Positions 18,994 through 28,929 of a stretch of DNA of 64,000 nucleotides are shown here, piece after piece; position 1 is the stretch's first letter, and every line of letters starts with the position of its first letter. The notes below the pieces were generated by a model. It made no database searches. It had not been told where the DNA came from and saw nothing but the letters and a program-made list of their open reading frames with translations. The DNA is from Dysgonomonas sp. HDW5A (GTDB taxonomy: Bacteria > Bacteroidota > Bacteroidia > Bacteroidales > Dysgonomonadaceae), in NCBI RefSeq assembly GCF_011299555.1, contig NZ_CP049857.1, positions 1,922,001 through 1,986,000 of the forward strand, in the 5' to 3' direction. Both the position numbers and the translations under genes were made by a program.

Positions 18994-19890
18994 ATGAAAC
19001 AGGCATTTATTAAGTTGCATCTATCTATATTGATAGCTGGATTTACAGGAATCTTTGGCAAACTTATCTCTTTAAATGAAGGGGTATTGGTTTGGTACAG
19101 AGTTTTGATTACTTCTATCGTTTTCTATTTTATCCTTTTAGCGACTAAAAAGCTCCCTCGAATATCGAGACAGGAAATTCTTAAAATTGGAGGGGTAGGG
19201 GTTCTGTTGGTACTGCATTGGATTTTTTTTTATGGAAGTATCAAAGCCTCCAATGTTTCTGTTGGAGTTGTTTGTTTTTCGGCAGTTGGCTTCTTTACAG
19301 CTATGCTTGAACCTCTGATCAATCGCCACAAAGTTTCGTATAAAGAACTACTCTTTAGTCTGGTTACTGTATGTGGTATTTTACTTATTTTTCAGTTTGA
19401 TGTTCAATACCGTATGGGGATTATCTTCGGGATAATATCTTCAGCTTTTTGTGCCCTGTTTACTATCATGAACAAGAGAATTGGAGCTAACCATAACTCT
19501 TCGTCCATGTTGTTGTATGAGATGATTGGCGGCTTTGTTTTTATGAGTTGTATCTTACCGTTTTACCTTCATTTTATTCCTGTGGAGTCGCTTATTCCCA
19601 GCATACCCGATTGGATATATTTATTTCTTTTATCTACCGTATGCACCATTGGTCTATGTCTTTTGCAGATACAGGCACTGAAACATATTTCTGCTTTTAC
19701 AGTCAATCTTAGCTACAACCTCGAACCGATATACAGCATAATTCTTGCCATAATAATCTTTGGTGAAGCAAAAGAATTGACTATCACTTTCTTTATCGGA
19801 TTAGGAATAATTATTCTATCGGTTCTGATGCAAATGTTTGATGTTTCACGCCAGAGAACAGATAAAAAACTTAGTCCTTCCGAAACATAA
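18994..19890 (+). CDS. EamA/DMT-family transporter
   Basis: 298 aa with about ten hydrophobic helices in two EamA halves (about 5-130 and 145-285). Typical segments are VLLVLHWIFFYGSIKASNVSVGVVCFS in the first half and LSYNLEPIYSIILAIIIFGE in the second. This inner-membrane drug/metabolite transporter superfamily moves amino acids, sugars or other metabolites; the substrate cannot be read from sequence. The C-terminal 20 nt overlap tail-to-tail with the large gene on the other strand. Confidence 0.88.
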   Translation: MKQAFIKLHLSILIAGFTGIFGKLISLNEGVLVWYRVLITSIVFYFILLATKKLPRISRQEILKIGGVGVLLVLHWIFFYGSIKASNVSVGVVCFSAVGFFTAMLEPLINRHKVSYKELLFSLVTVCGILLIFQFDVQYRMGIIFGIISSAFCALFTIMNKRIGANHNSSSMLLYEMIGGFVFMSCILPFYLHFIPVESLIPSIPDWIYLFLLSTVCTIGLCLLQIQALKHISAFTVNLSYNLEPIYSIILAIIIFGEAKELTITFFIGLGIIILSVLMQMFDVSRQRTDKKLSPSET

Positions 19891-22849
19891 ACGATAAGAT
19901 TCCTTTCATCAAATCATTTCTTTGATCTTCCTCTTCGATCACTTCAAATGGAAACCCTAAGACGCATGTCTTATAATTTGTCTGTGAAGCTATCCCTGCA
20001 CTGAGGTTGTTCTCGGGATATCTGAAAATCGTATAACTGTTATCTCCCGAAGGCTCTATTGCATCAGGTGACTCTACACCATATGAAGTTGTATTCGGCC
20101 TGTTGTAAAACTCTAATTCGCCTTTGTATATAGGAAATGGAGAGGCAACGCTATTTGCATTTCCCGTAGCAGATGCCCTACCTGCTTGCCATTTGTACTT
20201 TAATATGTTAGACGCAAAATCGATATCTTCTCTTTGAGGATTTCCATTGTTCCAAAGGTCTGAGCCGACAAATGCCCCACTAACCAGAATATTACCTCCC
20301 TGTTTGCAGTAGTCTGTTATTTTGGATTGTAGTTCTGCCGGGAATGTTTTGAAATCGGGAATAAAGTAACCTCTGCCGATATCAGTTTGCCTTTGTTTGC
20401 CGAGAATAAGGTCTACCAATGGATAGTTGTTCAGATTTACTTGTCCATTTATCACAGCATCACGGCTGGTAGATATAAAAGAATACCCTGCTTTTACTAT
20501 TGCTTTGCCATGTACATAGGGATAGTCGAATGTATTGCCTGCAACTACAGTTGTTTCGAAATCGGCATTACTGCCCCCGAAACCGGGAGTATCATTACCC
20601 ATATAAGGCATATCCCTGCGGAATTCGTATTGGCTGCCTGTATAATTATATTGAGACTTATCGGGAACACCATGGTCTATACCATCCCAGAATCCGGCGA
20701 TACTATCCTGCATTGTAAAGCTTGCCGGAGCAGATATCCGATCGAATCCGTTAACGACAAGGACACTGCCTTTTTCATTCGATTTTCGGCAAACCGACAG
20801 TATTTCGGAAGGGAAACTTTCACCGCCATCATTAACGGCAGCTACCTTGAAACTATATATTTTATCTTTCTGTATCTCTATTTGAGCATTGCTGTAAGGT
20901 ACAATCTCTCCATTATCAAAGTCTCCATTGTCGACACGCATGTACACAACATATTTAGTTGGTTTTGCAGTCGGTTCCGTATTGTCAAGAGTCGGAATCC
21001 AATTTAAGCGGACTTTGGTATCGGTTACAAAGTCTAAGCTGAAACCCGTTACAGGAAGAGGTTGTACTGCATAATCGTAGTCGTATTGATGTGCCACAAA
21101 TTTAAGTATTCCTTTGTATACAGATCTGCTGACCGTAAACTGAAACTGAGGATCGAGCCCGTAACGCATATCGGCGAAGTTCTGGTGCGATAATAATTCC
21201 AGCAGCATAGTGGGAACTTCGGGCACACGAGCCTCACTGTAAGAACGGTTCCATATAGGTCGCCGAGTCCAGTTGGGTTCGTAGTTCTGACGAATATCAG
21301 TAATTATTTCATCCGTAATCATATCAGCTAAATGTCGTGAAGCTAAACGGGGTTTTCCGTTTTCGAACTTTTCATCATTGATATGTGTCATACAGATTCC
21401 TAAAGTACCAATTATGGAATCGTTGGGAGTTATTCCTGCATCGGAGTGAAACGCCATTGCCAGATCAATAGGAATATTCAATCCGTCTTTTGCGGGCAGT
21501 ACGCTAGATCCTCCTGCAATGTAATTAACCCAAAAGCCACGGCTTTGGAAATCGTCCGAATAGTCATTCTCTCCCGCTGTACGGCTGTAAATCGTATCGG
21601 GAACACCTGCCCACTGTAACCAATATCTGGCTCCTTCCGTATATCGGGGGTAGTTGCTTGTTGTAGGTTGATAATTGATTTTATTCGTTTCTTTGGGAAG
21701 TGGCGATCGGGCAATATTTCCCATACCTCCGCCTATCTTAACGGCGTCAGCAGTAAGAACCCGCCCCGACTTGTGACTCTTGTTAGATAAGACTACCTTG
21801 CAGTTGTCGTTATTTCCTTCTTCGAAACTAAAGAAGCCAAGAAATATCCACGTACCTCCACCCATTGTTTGATTTATCTTAAACTCGGTTTCTCCCCCCA
21901 GATGATATACCGTGTAAAGGGCGTCATCGGTACTGTTTTCGAGAGTTTGGTAGGAGATGTATACTCCGTATTTTCCTGTTTCGGGAATGTTGGGTATCCA
22001 TTCACAAAAGCTTTCTTTTCCTTTCGATATAGTTGTCGTTTGGCGGAATGTACCGGTCTTAAACGGATTTTCACCATCCTGATAAGTTCCCTTTAAATTT
22101 GCGAATCCGGGAGTTTCTCCTTCTACCCACTTTTCTTTGCCTTTCTTCTCTTTGTAGGTCGATTGGTTTCTGTTATGATCATTGTCGATGATTATCTCAC
22201 GTAATTGAGTATCACGTTCGCGAGGAAGCAAAACATTTGCACCGGCATTTTCCAGCATAGGCACAAGGTATGGTAATACATAACTTTGTGTATAAAGATC
22301 TTCGACTGTTTGAAATATACGTGCTCGTTGCCATTGCCATCTGCCTAGTTTTTGCTCATAATACCAGCCGTGACTTTGCCACAGGGCCAGATGATGCCCT
22401 AGCAAACCTCTGTCGGCCTCGAAAGGGCGTGATGTGTTTGTTATCAAAGGCTTGTCCAGGCGGTTTGTAAAACGGTCGTTAAGACTCGACGGTATATAGT
22501 CTTCTATCTTGTATTTATCTGTGTAGATTGCAACAGCATAATTTTTATATTCTTTGGGTAAACGTCTTTTTACTTGTGCATAAATTTCGTTCACATTCTT
22601 CTTTCTGAAAGGTATGTAAGATAACTCTACTCCCGCATAGAGGTTGATTGTTTTTTTTGCGATGATAACCGAATCGATAGCGATTGCCTTTCCGGCTACT
22701 TCCTGTCGAGCAACGGAGGTCAGGTATTTACTGATATCGGCTGTTACAGCTTTGGGCAGATTTTGAGCTTTAAGTTCGTGAAAAGAGAGACACGTGATAA
22801 ATATAAATAGTAGCGCTGTCGATCTGTTTATTATTTTAGAGAAGCTCAT
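19871..22849 (-). CDS. Large secreted amidase_3-like protein with golvesin-like and Fn3 domains
   Basis: 992 aa from the ATG at 22849; a TTG 11 codons upstream would lengthen the signal peptide unnaturally. After the signal peptide comes an amidase_3-like core split by an insert: GLLGHHLALWQSHGWYYE near residue 150, DLAMAFHSDAG near 465 and VPTMLLELLSHQNFADMRYG near 555 match the zinc-binding His/Glu/His pattern of N-acetylmuramoyl-L-alanine amidases. The insert (about 240-380) has a golvesin-like beta domain (CEWIPNIPETGKYGVYISY). An Fn3 module (about 650-740) and a C-terminal flavodoxin-like/ThuA-like region follow. Databases often call relatives xanthan lyase; amidase is better supported here. 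It is probably a periplasmic or surface cell-wall or glycan hydrolase. Confidence 0.72.
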   Translation of the reverse strand: MSFSKIINRSTALLFIFITCLSFHELKAQNLPKAVTADISKYLTSVARQEVAGKAIAIDSVIIAKKTINLYAGVELSYIPFRKKNVNEIYAQVKRRLPKEYKNYAVAIYTDKYKIEDYIPSSLNDRFTNRLDKPLITNTSRPFEADRGLLGHHLALWQSHGWYYEQKLGRWQWQRARIFQTVEDLYTQSYVLPYLVPMLENAGANVLLPRERDTQLREIIIDNDHNRNQSTYKEKKGKEKWVEGETPGFANLKGTYQDGENPFKTGTFRQTTTISKGKESFCEWIPNIPETGKYGVYISYQTLENSTDDALYTVYHLGGETEFKINQTMGGGTWIFLGFFSFEEGNNDNCKVVLSNKSHKSGRVLTADAVKIGGGMGNIARSPLPKETNKINYQPTTSNYPRYTEGARYWLQWAGVPDTIYSRTAGENDYSDDFQSRGFWVNYIAGGSSVLPAKDGLNIPIDLAMAFHSDAGITPNDSIIGTLGICMTHINDEKFENGKPRLASRHLADMITDEIITDIRQNYEPNWTRRPIWNRSYSEARVPEVPTMLLELLSHQNFADMRYGLDPQFQFTVSRSVYKGILKFVAHQYDYDYAVQPLPVTGFSLDFVTDTKVRLNWIPTLDNTEPTAKPTKYVVYMRVDNGDFDNGEIVPYSNAQIEIQKDKIYSFKVAAVNDGGESFPSEILSVCRKSNEKGSVLVVNGFDRISAPASFTMQDSIAGFWDGIDHGVPDKSQYNYTGSQYEFRRDMPYMGNDTPGFGGSNADFETTVVAGNTFDYPYVHGKAIVKAGYSFISTSRDAVINGQVNLNNYPLVDLILGKQRQTDIGRGYFIPDFKTFPAELQSKITDYCKQGGNILVSGAFVGSDLWNNGNPQREDIDFASNILKYKWQAGRASATGNANSVASPFPIYKGELEFYNRPNTTSYGVESPDAIEPSGDNSYTIFRYPENNLSAGIASQTNYKTCVLGFPFEVIEEEDQRNDLMKGILSFMFRKD

Positions 22850-22995
22850 TATTTGCTGAAATTTTAATTTAATGAAAAACAAGGCAAGTATTAAGAACGT
22901 TTAAAGGCTTACTTATGTTCTGCCACATAATAGAAGCAAATCCATTTTGAGAGGATGTACCTTATCTGATAAGCTCCGGTTATCTGCCGATAGTA

Positions 22996-24168
22996 TCATA
23001 TTTTGATATAGATTTTTCTTTTGTATAATATGTTTCCTACAAACCAGGTAACAGTTACAAATAACATGGCGAAAACCAATGAGCTTAAATAATCTCCCAG
23101 ATATGGCTGTAGAATCTGGTCGTATATAAATCCGTGTAAACTGATATTTTCGCCGTGATATGTAAATGTAATATTACCTGTTAAAATAGATAAAACTCCT
23201 GCAAGAACGTATATAAATAAAGGGTTTACTCCGAATGATTCAAAGAACACACTCCATTTCTTATAGCCTTTAATATCAATAATCCATATGAGAAGAGCAA
23301 GAAAACTAGATGCCAGACCACAGGTTGCCAATACAAATGTAGGTGACCAGATTTTCTTGTTGATAGGACATCCGTAATTTAGAAGGAAGCCCATAAAAGT
23401 AAGTATTGTGCCTATGATGAATAATCGGGTAATTCGTACTTGATTATCCTTAACCTCCATCAGTATCTTTCCGCATAAAAATCCGACTAATACATGGCAT
23501 GTTGCCGGAATGGTACTTAGCAACCCTTCGGGGTCAATAACTACACCTGCATCTTTATATAGATGGTTTACCCCCAATATTCCTCTGTCTACCACTGAAA
23601 TTATATTGTTTTCGCTAAATTTAAAACCATTGCCAAAAAGTAATAGTAAGAAATAAGCTGATAGAGTGACAACAATTATGTAAGGGATGTATTTGTGTTT
23701 AACAAAGACTGCAATAAGTGATGTGATACCATATGTGATTGCCAGCCGTTGCATGACTCCTAGAATGCGTATATGCTCGAAATTGGTAATGGATTGGAAT
23801 AGACGTTCGAAAAAGCCTAATCCATCTTCCGGTAAATCTCTGAAGGTGCTGAAAGAAAGACCAAACCACGCTAAACCCAACCCGATAAGAAAGATGACTA
23901 CGGTGCGTTTTATTATTTTTTGGACAGTTGCCTTGCTGTACTCAAAATTAAACTTGCGTAATGATATATAAGTAGAGATTCCCATGATAAACATGAAGAA
24001 CGGGAATATAAGGTCGGTAGGAGTCAATCCGTTCCATTCAGCATGTTGTAATGGAGCGTAAACTGATCCCCATGATCCGGGGTTGTTCACCAGAATCATT
24101 CCTGCTATAGTGATTCCTCGTAATATGTCAAGCGAAAGTAGTCGGTTGGATGTTGTTTGTTGAATCAT
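22996..24168 (-). CDS. NagX/HGSNAT-like membrane acyltransferase (DUF5009/DUF1624 type)
   Basis: 390 aa with about ten or eleven membrane helices. The N-terminus RLLSLDILRGITIAGMILVNNPGSWGSVYAPLQHAEWNGLTPTDLIFPFFMFIMGIS is the hallmark of this family, related to heparan-alpha-glucosaminide N-acetyltransferase. GVMQRLAITYGI and the C-terminal FESFGVNPLFIYVLAG are also conserved. It probably moves acetyl groups across the inner membrane onto amino sugars, and in Bacteroidetes it often accompanies N-acetylglucosamine use. It is transcribed in the same direction as the amidase-like gene 146 nt downstream and could share its cell-wall recycling role. Confidence 0.85.
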   Translation of the reverse strand: MIQQTTSNRLLSLDILRGITIAGMILVNNPGSWGSVYAPLQHAEWNGLTPTDLIFPFFMFIMGISTYISLRKFNFEYSKATVQKIIKRTVVIFLIGLGLAWFGLSFSTFRDLPEDGLGFFERLFQSITNFEHIRILGVMQRLAITYGITSLIAVFVKHKYIPYIIVVTLSAYFLLLLFGNGFKFSENNIISVVDRGILGVNHLYKDAGVVIDPEGLLSTIPATCHVLVGFLCGKILMEVKDNQVRITRLFIIGTILTFMGFLLNYGCPINKKIWSPTFVLATCGLASSFLALLIWIIDIKGYKKWSVFFESFGVNPLFIYVLAGVLSILTGNITFTYHGENISLHGFIYDQILQPYLGDYLSSLVFAMLFVTVTWFVGNILYKRKIYIKI

Positions 24169-24180
24169 GGTAAATTATAA

Positions 24181-24655
24181 GTTAAGCATCTCACAAAATT
24201 AATCTTTCTTCTCTGTTAAATATGAATAAGCAAAAGAAAATATTCGATGTCCTATTTTATGTCAGCTACTTCAACTCTTGTAAAATCAGAGGGTCGAAAA
24301 GGTGACAAGCCGATTGCAAAAATGTTACAAACATGACCATTGTAGGGTTACTGAATGTTCATTTTTGTAATCTTTTGTATGGTCTGATTATCAATGGTTA
24401 ATGACTGAAAAGATTACAAAAATGACAAAAGTGACATCTTTCTGCTGTTTTTTATTTTTTCTTATCCAATGAGCTCTTTATCTGTTTGATAGATAAACTT
24501 TCGACCGGAAAATCAAAATACGACATTAAATCCTCACCATTGCTTATGTATCGGCAAAACAATAAAAAAGAATAGCATTAAGTAAAGAATAAAACTTATT
24601 GGTCTATTCTATAGTCATAACAATTTGTATCTGTTATACTTGCCAAAGCAATATA
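24181..24655. other. Intergenic region, no gene seen
   Basis: AT-rich. Two similar segments, TTGCAAAAATGTTACAAACA (near 24314) and ATTACAAAAATGACAAAAGT (near 24413), give a weak direct repeat. Nothing else is supported. Confidence 0.3.
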
Positions 24656-24670
24656 AAGGTCTGTGGCCTT
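24656..24670. repeat. Dispersed palindrome, copy 5
   Basis: AAGGTCTGTGGCCTT (one mismatch in the right arm) overlaps the last two bases of the SpoIID-family gene. Confidence 0.6.
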
Positions 24671-25970
24671 AGTACAGATGCTTAATATCTGCACCTACAT
24701 AATAATGCAATAATATTTTGTCATACGAATACCCTTTTTCGCCCATTACAGCCGCTCCTATTTGGCATAAGCCTACACCGTGTCCCCAACCTGCTCCGAT
24801 GATTGTAAACTGTTTGCCTTCTCTCTCTACATAAAAGGCCGAACTATAGAGGTGAGAGTTTGACAATATACGGCGTATTTCGAGTTCTTTACCTACTATC
24901 AGAGTCTTTTTAGAACCTACAATCTTCAGTTTTATTAATCTGCCCGAAGTTCCGCGTTGTATAGGAATAAGCTCTTGAATTACTCCAAAGTCTATACTTG
25001 AGCGTTTTAATATAAGAGCAGATAATTCTTCCTGAGTATATGTGACTTTCCATCTGTAAAAATCCATTGTCTCCTGATCGTAATTATTGAGAACCTGACT
25101 TAATATTTTTTTATCCTGAGTATTACAGAATGCTGTAGGGCGTGTTTTTATCCATTTCAAAGATTCTGCTTCTATGGTTAAGTCAGGCAAATCGTTTGGA
25201 TTCACATCATCTCTTAATTTTACAAGGTATGAGAATTTTGTATCTTCCCAACAGTTCTGAAACTCTTCCACGGCTCCTCCGCAACACTTCGAAAAACGAG
25301 CATCGCATATCTTATCCTCTGAGGTTAGTACTTGTCCCCGGGTTTCAGCAATAGCCTGTTTTACAGTGTCGATATTGGATGATGCTCTGGTTATACCCTG
25401 ATAGCGTTGGCAATGATCGTCTGCACATACATCAAAATGAATATGGTCTTCGCGGTCGTACCATCGGATAAACTCATTTTCGGTTTCTTGAAATGCCGAA
25501 TAATCAGTTTTATCGGCTATTATTTCTTTATTCTTTTGGATCTGTGCCAGAAGCCAGCTGCGGGATATTACAGCATGTGCCTTTAATAATTCGAGAGATG
25601 CTGTTGCACTCATTTCAGACGAAATTACGCTGGTCAGATAATCCTCAATTTTGATGAGGTTTATAGCTGTTATCTGGTCGTCTTCAATAATCAGTTTTAA
25701 GGCTCCCTGAAATTCTTGATCTTCTTTTCGTTCCCAATGAAAATTAATTCCGATGATTACATCTTTTATTACAAAGGATGCATTTTCTTTTGTGGGTTCA
25801 AATAATAATTGTTCGTAAAGCATCCCGTTCCAAAGTATCTTTCCATCTTGATAAGCTACCGAGTTTTCGCTCTTAACTTCTTTTTCAAGATGTTTGTAAT
25901 CAGAATGGAAGCTAAATGTGATGGTTTTACTTGATAAAATACCAACACTTACATTGGGTTCTGTTGACAT
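24669..25970 (-). CDS. SpoIID/LytB-domain protein
   Basis: 433 aa, with no signal peptide visible. The SpoIID domain shows EDYLTSVISSEMSATASLELLKAHAVISRSWLLAQ (catalytic Glu in SSEM), a Cys-rich middle DVCADDHCQRYQG...ICDARFSKCCGGAVEE, and the C-terminal GAGWGHGVGLCQIGAAVMGEKGYSYDKILLHYY. In sporulating bacteria SpoIID cleaves denuded peptidoglycan as a lytic transglycosylase. Bacteroidetes relatives probably act in wall turnover, though lack of an obvious export signal leaves location uncertain. It stands alone between noncoding stretches. Confidence 0.88.
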   Translation of the reverse strand: MSTEPNVSVGILSSKTITFSFHSDYKHLEKEVKSENSVAYQDGKILWNGMLYEQLLFEPTKENASFVIKDVIIGINFHWERKEDQEFQGALKLIIEDDQITAINLIKIEDYLTSVISSEMSATASLELLKAHAVISRSWLLAQIQKNKEIIADKTDYSAFQETENEFIRWYDREDHIHFDVCADDHCQRYQGITRASSNIDTVKQAIAETRGQVLTSEDKICDARFSKCCGGAVEEFQNCWEDTKFSYLVKLRDDVNPNDLPDLTIEAESLKWIKTRPTAFCNTQDKKILSQVLNNYDQETMDFYRWKVTYTQEELSALILKRSSIDFGVIQELIPIQRGTSGRLIKLKIVGSKKTLIVGKELEIRRILSNSHLYSSAFYVEREGKQFTIIGAGWGHGVGLCQIGAAVMGEKGYSYDKILLHYYVGADIKHLY

Positions 25971-26512
25971 ATATTATTTGTTTTAAATTTGCTGAATTTT
26001 GTCTAATTATTGAGCGAATAAAATCGCACTTCTATCGATTAAAACTAAATTATTTGCTTTAATCGGATGCAACTTCCTTTGTTTACGAGGTAGTGTCTTT
26101 GCTGTCTTAGATATTGGTTTCATACTCTTGAGCAGAGTGGGTTTGTTTTAATAAGTAAAAGAAAATATTAAAATTGCATAACTGTCTATCGTTGTTTTGC
26201 TTACCAAAGCAACAAATAGTTCTGCAAACTTATTTTAAACACCACTAAAGATAATCAACTATTTTATATTGTCTAATATGTTATTTAGCATATCCAGCTA
26301 AGGGGACGAGAGTCTGATTATTTACTTCATTTTTCGAGCTGCTGGATTTTATGACTAATGTTTTGTTTATTAGCGTTTTTCTATTTGAATTATATTGTTC
26401 TTAGTTTAGTCCAGTCTTCTTTTATCTGTGATTGTATTAGGTTTTGATTTATTATATTTAGATAATTTAACTGTCTTGGGTTTTAGTCTGGATCTCCTGA
26501 AAAGATATCAAG
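25971..26512. other. Intergenic region, no gene seen
   Basis: 540 nt of AT-rich sequence with stop codons in all frames and no convincing hairpin or RNA gene. Confidence 0.4.
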
Positions 26513-27004
26513 TCACTCAACTGTACCATAGAAAGAGATACTTTGTCTATTGGTTGGCAATGCATTTAATGTTGCGTATCCATCAGGACTGATTTTTAAC
26601 AAAAATGAAATACCTTCATTTTCTCGGTTCGTGATATCTTTGGGTACTATCTTTATTTCATATGCCCCATCTTTCTTCTTGTTTTCGGAATAAAGAAAAT
26701 TTGTACTGGTAAAATCGATACTAATATCCCTTGGATTTATTGGTGCAACATACGAACGTCCGTAATAGGGAAGGTTGGCAATGACTGTATCTTTGCTTAC
26801 TTTTAGATAATAGTTGTAGTTTAAATTGATAGATCTTCCCGACATCGGTTGGGCACTGTTTGCATTGAATATGAAATTTCGGCTTTCGATCTTGTCTACA
26901 TATTCCTGTGCTTTGATTTGTTGCTCAGGACTTAACTCTTTTGTTTTACATCCGATAAATAATATTATCAGAAAGAGGCTGATTATTCCTAATATCTTTT
27001 TCAT
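26513..27004 (-). CDS. DUF4251-family lipoprotein
   Basis: 163 aa. The lipobox LFIGC puts the modified Cys at residue 19. The rest matches the DUF4251 family of Bacteroidales as I know it: EYVDKIESRNFIFNANSAQPMSGRSINLNYNYYLKVSKDTVIANLPYYGRSY, then PRDISIDFTSTNFLY and a C-terminal beta segment DGYATLNALPTNRQSISFYGTVE. It is predicted to be anchored in the envelope. No function is known. Its promoter probably lies in the 100 nt between it and dgkA. Confidence 0.85.
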   Translation of the reverse strand: MKKILGIISLFLIILFIGCKTKELSPEQQIKAQEYVDKIESRNFIFNANSAQPMSGRSINLNYNYYLKVSKDTVIANLPYYGRSYVAPINPRDISIDFTSTNFLYSENKKKDGAYEIKIVPKDITNRENEGISFLLKISPDGYATLNALPTNRQSISFYGTVE

Positions 27005-27104
27005 ATCTGTTTTCTTTTTTATTAAACATACAGAGATAATAATTGGTTCAGGTATAGAATGTTTTCAGGTATAGACAGATTAGTCGGTTTTGAGCGAGGA
27101 TTAT

Positions 27105-27497
27105 CTATAGGCCGAATAAATGAGCTATTTTAGGCAAAAAAATGAGAATGCCTATGACTACGGATGATATAGTACAAACGAGTACTGCAGCAGCAGAAAG
27201 GTCTTTCACTTTTTTGATTAATTTGTGATGTTCTGGAGATACAAAGTCCGAAAGATTTTCAATGGCTGAGTTAATAATCTCCATTGAGATGACTAGTCCT
27301 ATTGCAAAGCAAATAATTATCCATTCCACAGTAGAAATATGGAATATAAAACCGCATGCTATAACAATAAGTGATACTATAAGATGTATGCGTGCATTAT
27401 GCTCTTCTATGAATACAATCTTTAATCCATTTAAAGCGTATTTGAAGCTTTCAACTCTTTTTTCTAAAGAGAATTTCTTATGTGGCTTGTTACTCAT
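27105..27497 (-). CDS. dgkA: Diacylglycerol/undecaprenol kinase
   Basis: 130 aa from the ATG at 27497; the longer frame starts with a non-conserved segment. Three membrane helices (about 38-58, 60-80, 105-125) carry the DgkA motif EIINSAIENLSDFVSPEHHKLIKKVKDLSAAAVL, with the Glu residues that bind Mg-ATP. An N-terminal amphipathic helix has FKYALNGLKIVFIEEHNARIH. It phosphorylates diacylglycerol or undecaprenol at the inner membrane. The form with a short Lys-rich N-terminus is usual in Bacteroidetes. Confidence 0.92.
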   Translation of the reverse strand: MSNKPHKKFSLEKRVESFKYALNGLKIVFIEEHNARIHLIVSLIVIACGFIFHISTVEWIIICFAIGLVISMEIINSAIENLSDFVSPEHHKLIKKVKDLSAAAVLVCTISSVVIGILIFLPKIAHLFGL

Positions 27498-27599
27498 TAT
27501 TAAGCAGATTAAGTTAGCAGAATTATTTATTTCTTCTCTACTCCAAAATAACAACTTACAGTTGAGCTTTTTATTAAAGTGACAAAAAAAAATGTGGAT

Positions 27600-28790
27600 T
27601 TATTTCATTTTACGAGAAAATATTAAATGTACAAGCAAAAGTACTATAACAAATATTCCGCCTGTAAGTACCACTCCATTCCAGCCCATATGTTCCCAGG
27701 CTTTCCCTCCTACAAAAGTTCCGAATGATCCTCCTATGAAATAGCTGGTCATATAAACGGTATTTAATCTGTTTGTAGCATCAGGATTAGTTGAAAATAC
27801 GATAGTCTGATTGCTGACATGTATTGACTGCAGTCCGACATCCAGAACGAAAATACCGACAATAAGACCCGCATAGGTAAATCCCCAAATGCCGAAAACT
27901 CCCCATGATAATATCATTAAGATAGCGGCACAAGTAATTAATGTGTTTTTGTTGACGCGGTCGGCGATCCGTCCTACCATGGCAGCAGCCAAAGCTCCCC
28001 CAATACCCACAGCTCCTAGTTCTCCTGCAATATCACTGCCTGCAAAAAAAGGAGGTCTTTCGAGGTGAAAGGTAAGCGTAGTCCAGAAGGCTAAGAAAGA
28101 GCCCAAGGCTAAAGCTCCTCTTATTGAAGCTAAACGCAAACTAGGCACAGCCTTTATATAGTGAACGATAGATTTCATGAGCCCCCAATAGCTTCCGGTA
28201 AAAGTAGGTTTGATATCAGGAAGTAAGAAGAATATTAATACCCATAAAATGAATATAATTCCTGCTGCTATATAATACACTTCTCTCCATCCGAGGTATT
28301 CACCTAATACCCCACTAAATATTCGTGAGGCCAGAATCCCGATTAATAATCCGGTCATAACCATTCCTACGTTTTTTCCTTTTTCTTTAGGGTCTGATAG
28401 TTGTGCAGCTAAAGGGACAAACATTTGAGGGACAACAGAGCTTAACCCGATAAAAAAGCTGGAAACAATCATTGTTGTGATATTTTGGCTGAAAGCAAAA
28501 GCTAGAAGTGATGCTATAATAAGTATAAAATCTATAATTATGATTTTTCTTTTTCTGAACATATCACCTAATGGAACGAGAAGAAATAATCCTGCTGCAT
28601 ATCCAACTTGAGTGACCATGGCTACATTATTTGCCGAAGCCTCTGAAATATTTAACTCTCTGGCTATTTTTCCTAATAAGGGTTGGTTGTAGTAGTTGTT
28701 TGCAACTACCAAACCTGCTCCTATTGTCATGAGCCAGAGTGTAGTTTTGGTTAATTTTGTTTGTTGATTATTAGGGTGTATATCTTTCAT
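27600..28790 (-). CDS. MFS transporter
   Basis: 396 aa with twelve hydrophobic helices. TM1 has GAGLVVANNYYNQPLLG, a segment typical of the YnfM/YgaY-like DHA1 branch, and loop 2-3 has the MFS motif GDMFRKRK. The second half has VGRIADRVNKN after TM8. It is an inner-membrane exporter of unknown substrate. It stands alone, read away from the tRNA-Lys gene, and marks the chromosomal side of the integration site. Confidence 0.9.
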   Translation of the reverse strand: MKDIHPNNQQTKLTKTTLWLMTIGAGLVVANNYYNQPLLGKIARELNISEASANNVAMVTQVGYAAGLFLLVPLGDMFRKRKIIIIDFILIIASLLAFAFSQNITTMIVSSFFIGLSSVVPQMFVPLAAQLSDPKEKGKNVGMVMTGLLIGILASRIFSGVLGEYLGWREVYYIAAGIIFILWVLIFFLLPDIKPTFTGSYWGLMKSIVHYIKAVPSLRLASIRGALALGSFLAFWTTLTFHLERPPFFAGSDIAGELGAVGIGGALAAAMVGRIADRVNKNTLITCAAILMILSWGVFGIWGFTYAGLIVGIFVLDVGLQSIHVSNQTIVFSTNPDATNRLNTVYMTSYFIGGSFGTFVGGKAWEHMGWNGVVLTGGIFVIVLLLVHLIFSRKMK

Positions 28791-28891
28791 TTATTACAAA
28801 TATTTTACGCATCTATTGCTTCTTTAATAGAGCTATTCTAAACAAAGTTAGAATTTTTCTTCCTAAAATTTCATTTTTTAAATAATAATAC

Positions 28892-28899
28892 TACCTTTG
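28892..28899 (+). promoter_or_regulatory. Bacteroidetes -7 box for tRNA-Lys
   Basis: TACCTTTG matches TAnnTTTG, 30 nt before the tRNA. A T-rich stretch sits at the -33 position. Confidence 0.6.
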
Positions 28900-28929
28900 C
28901 ACTCGCTTTGAAAGAAAAGCAAATAGGTA

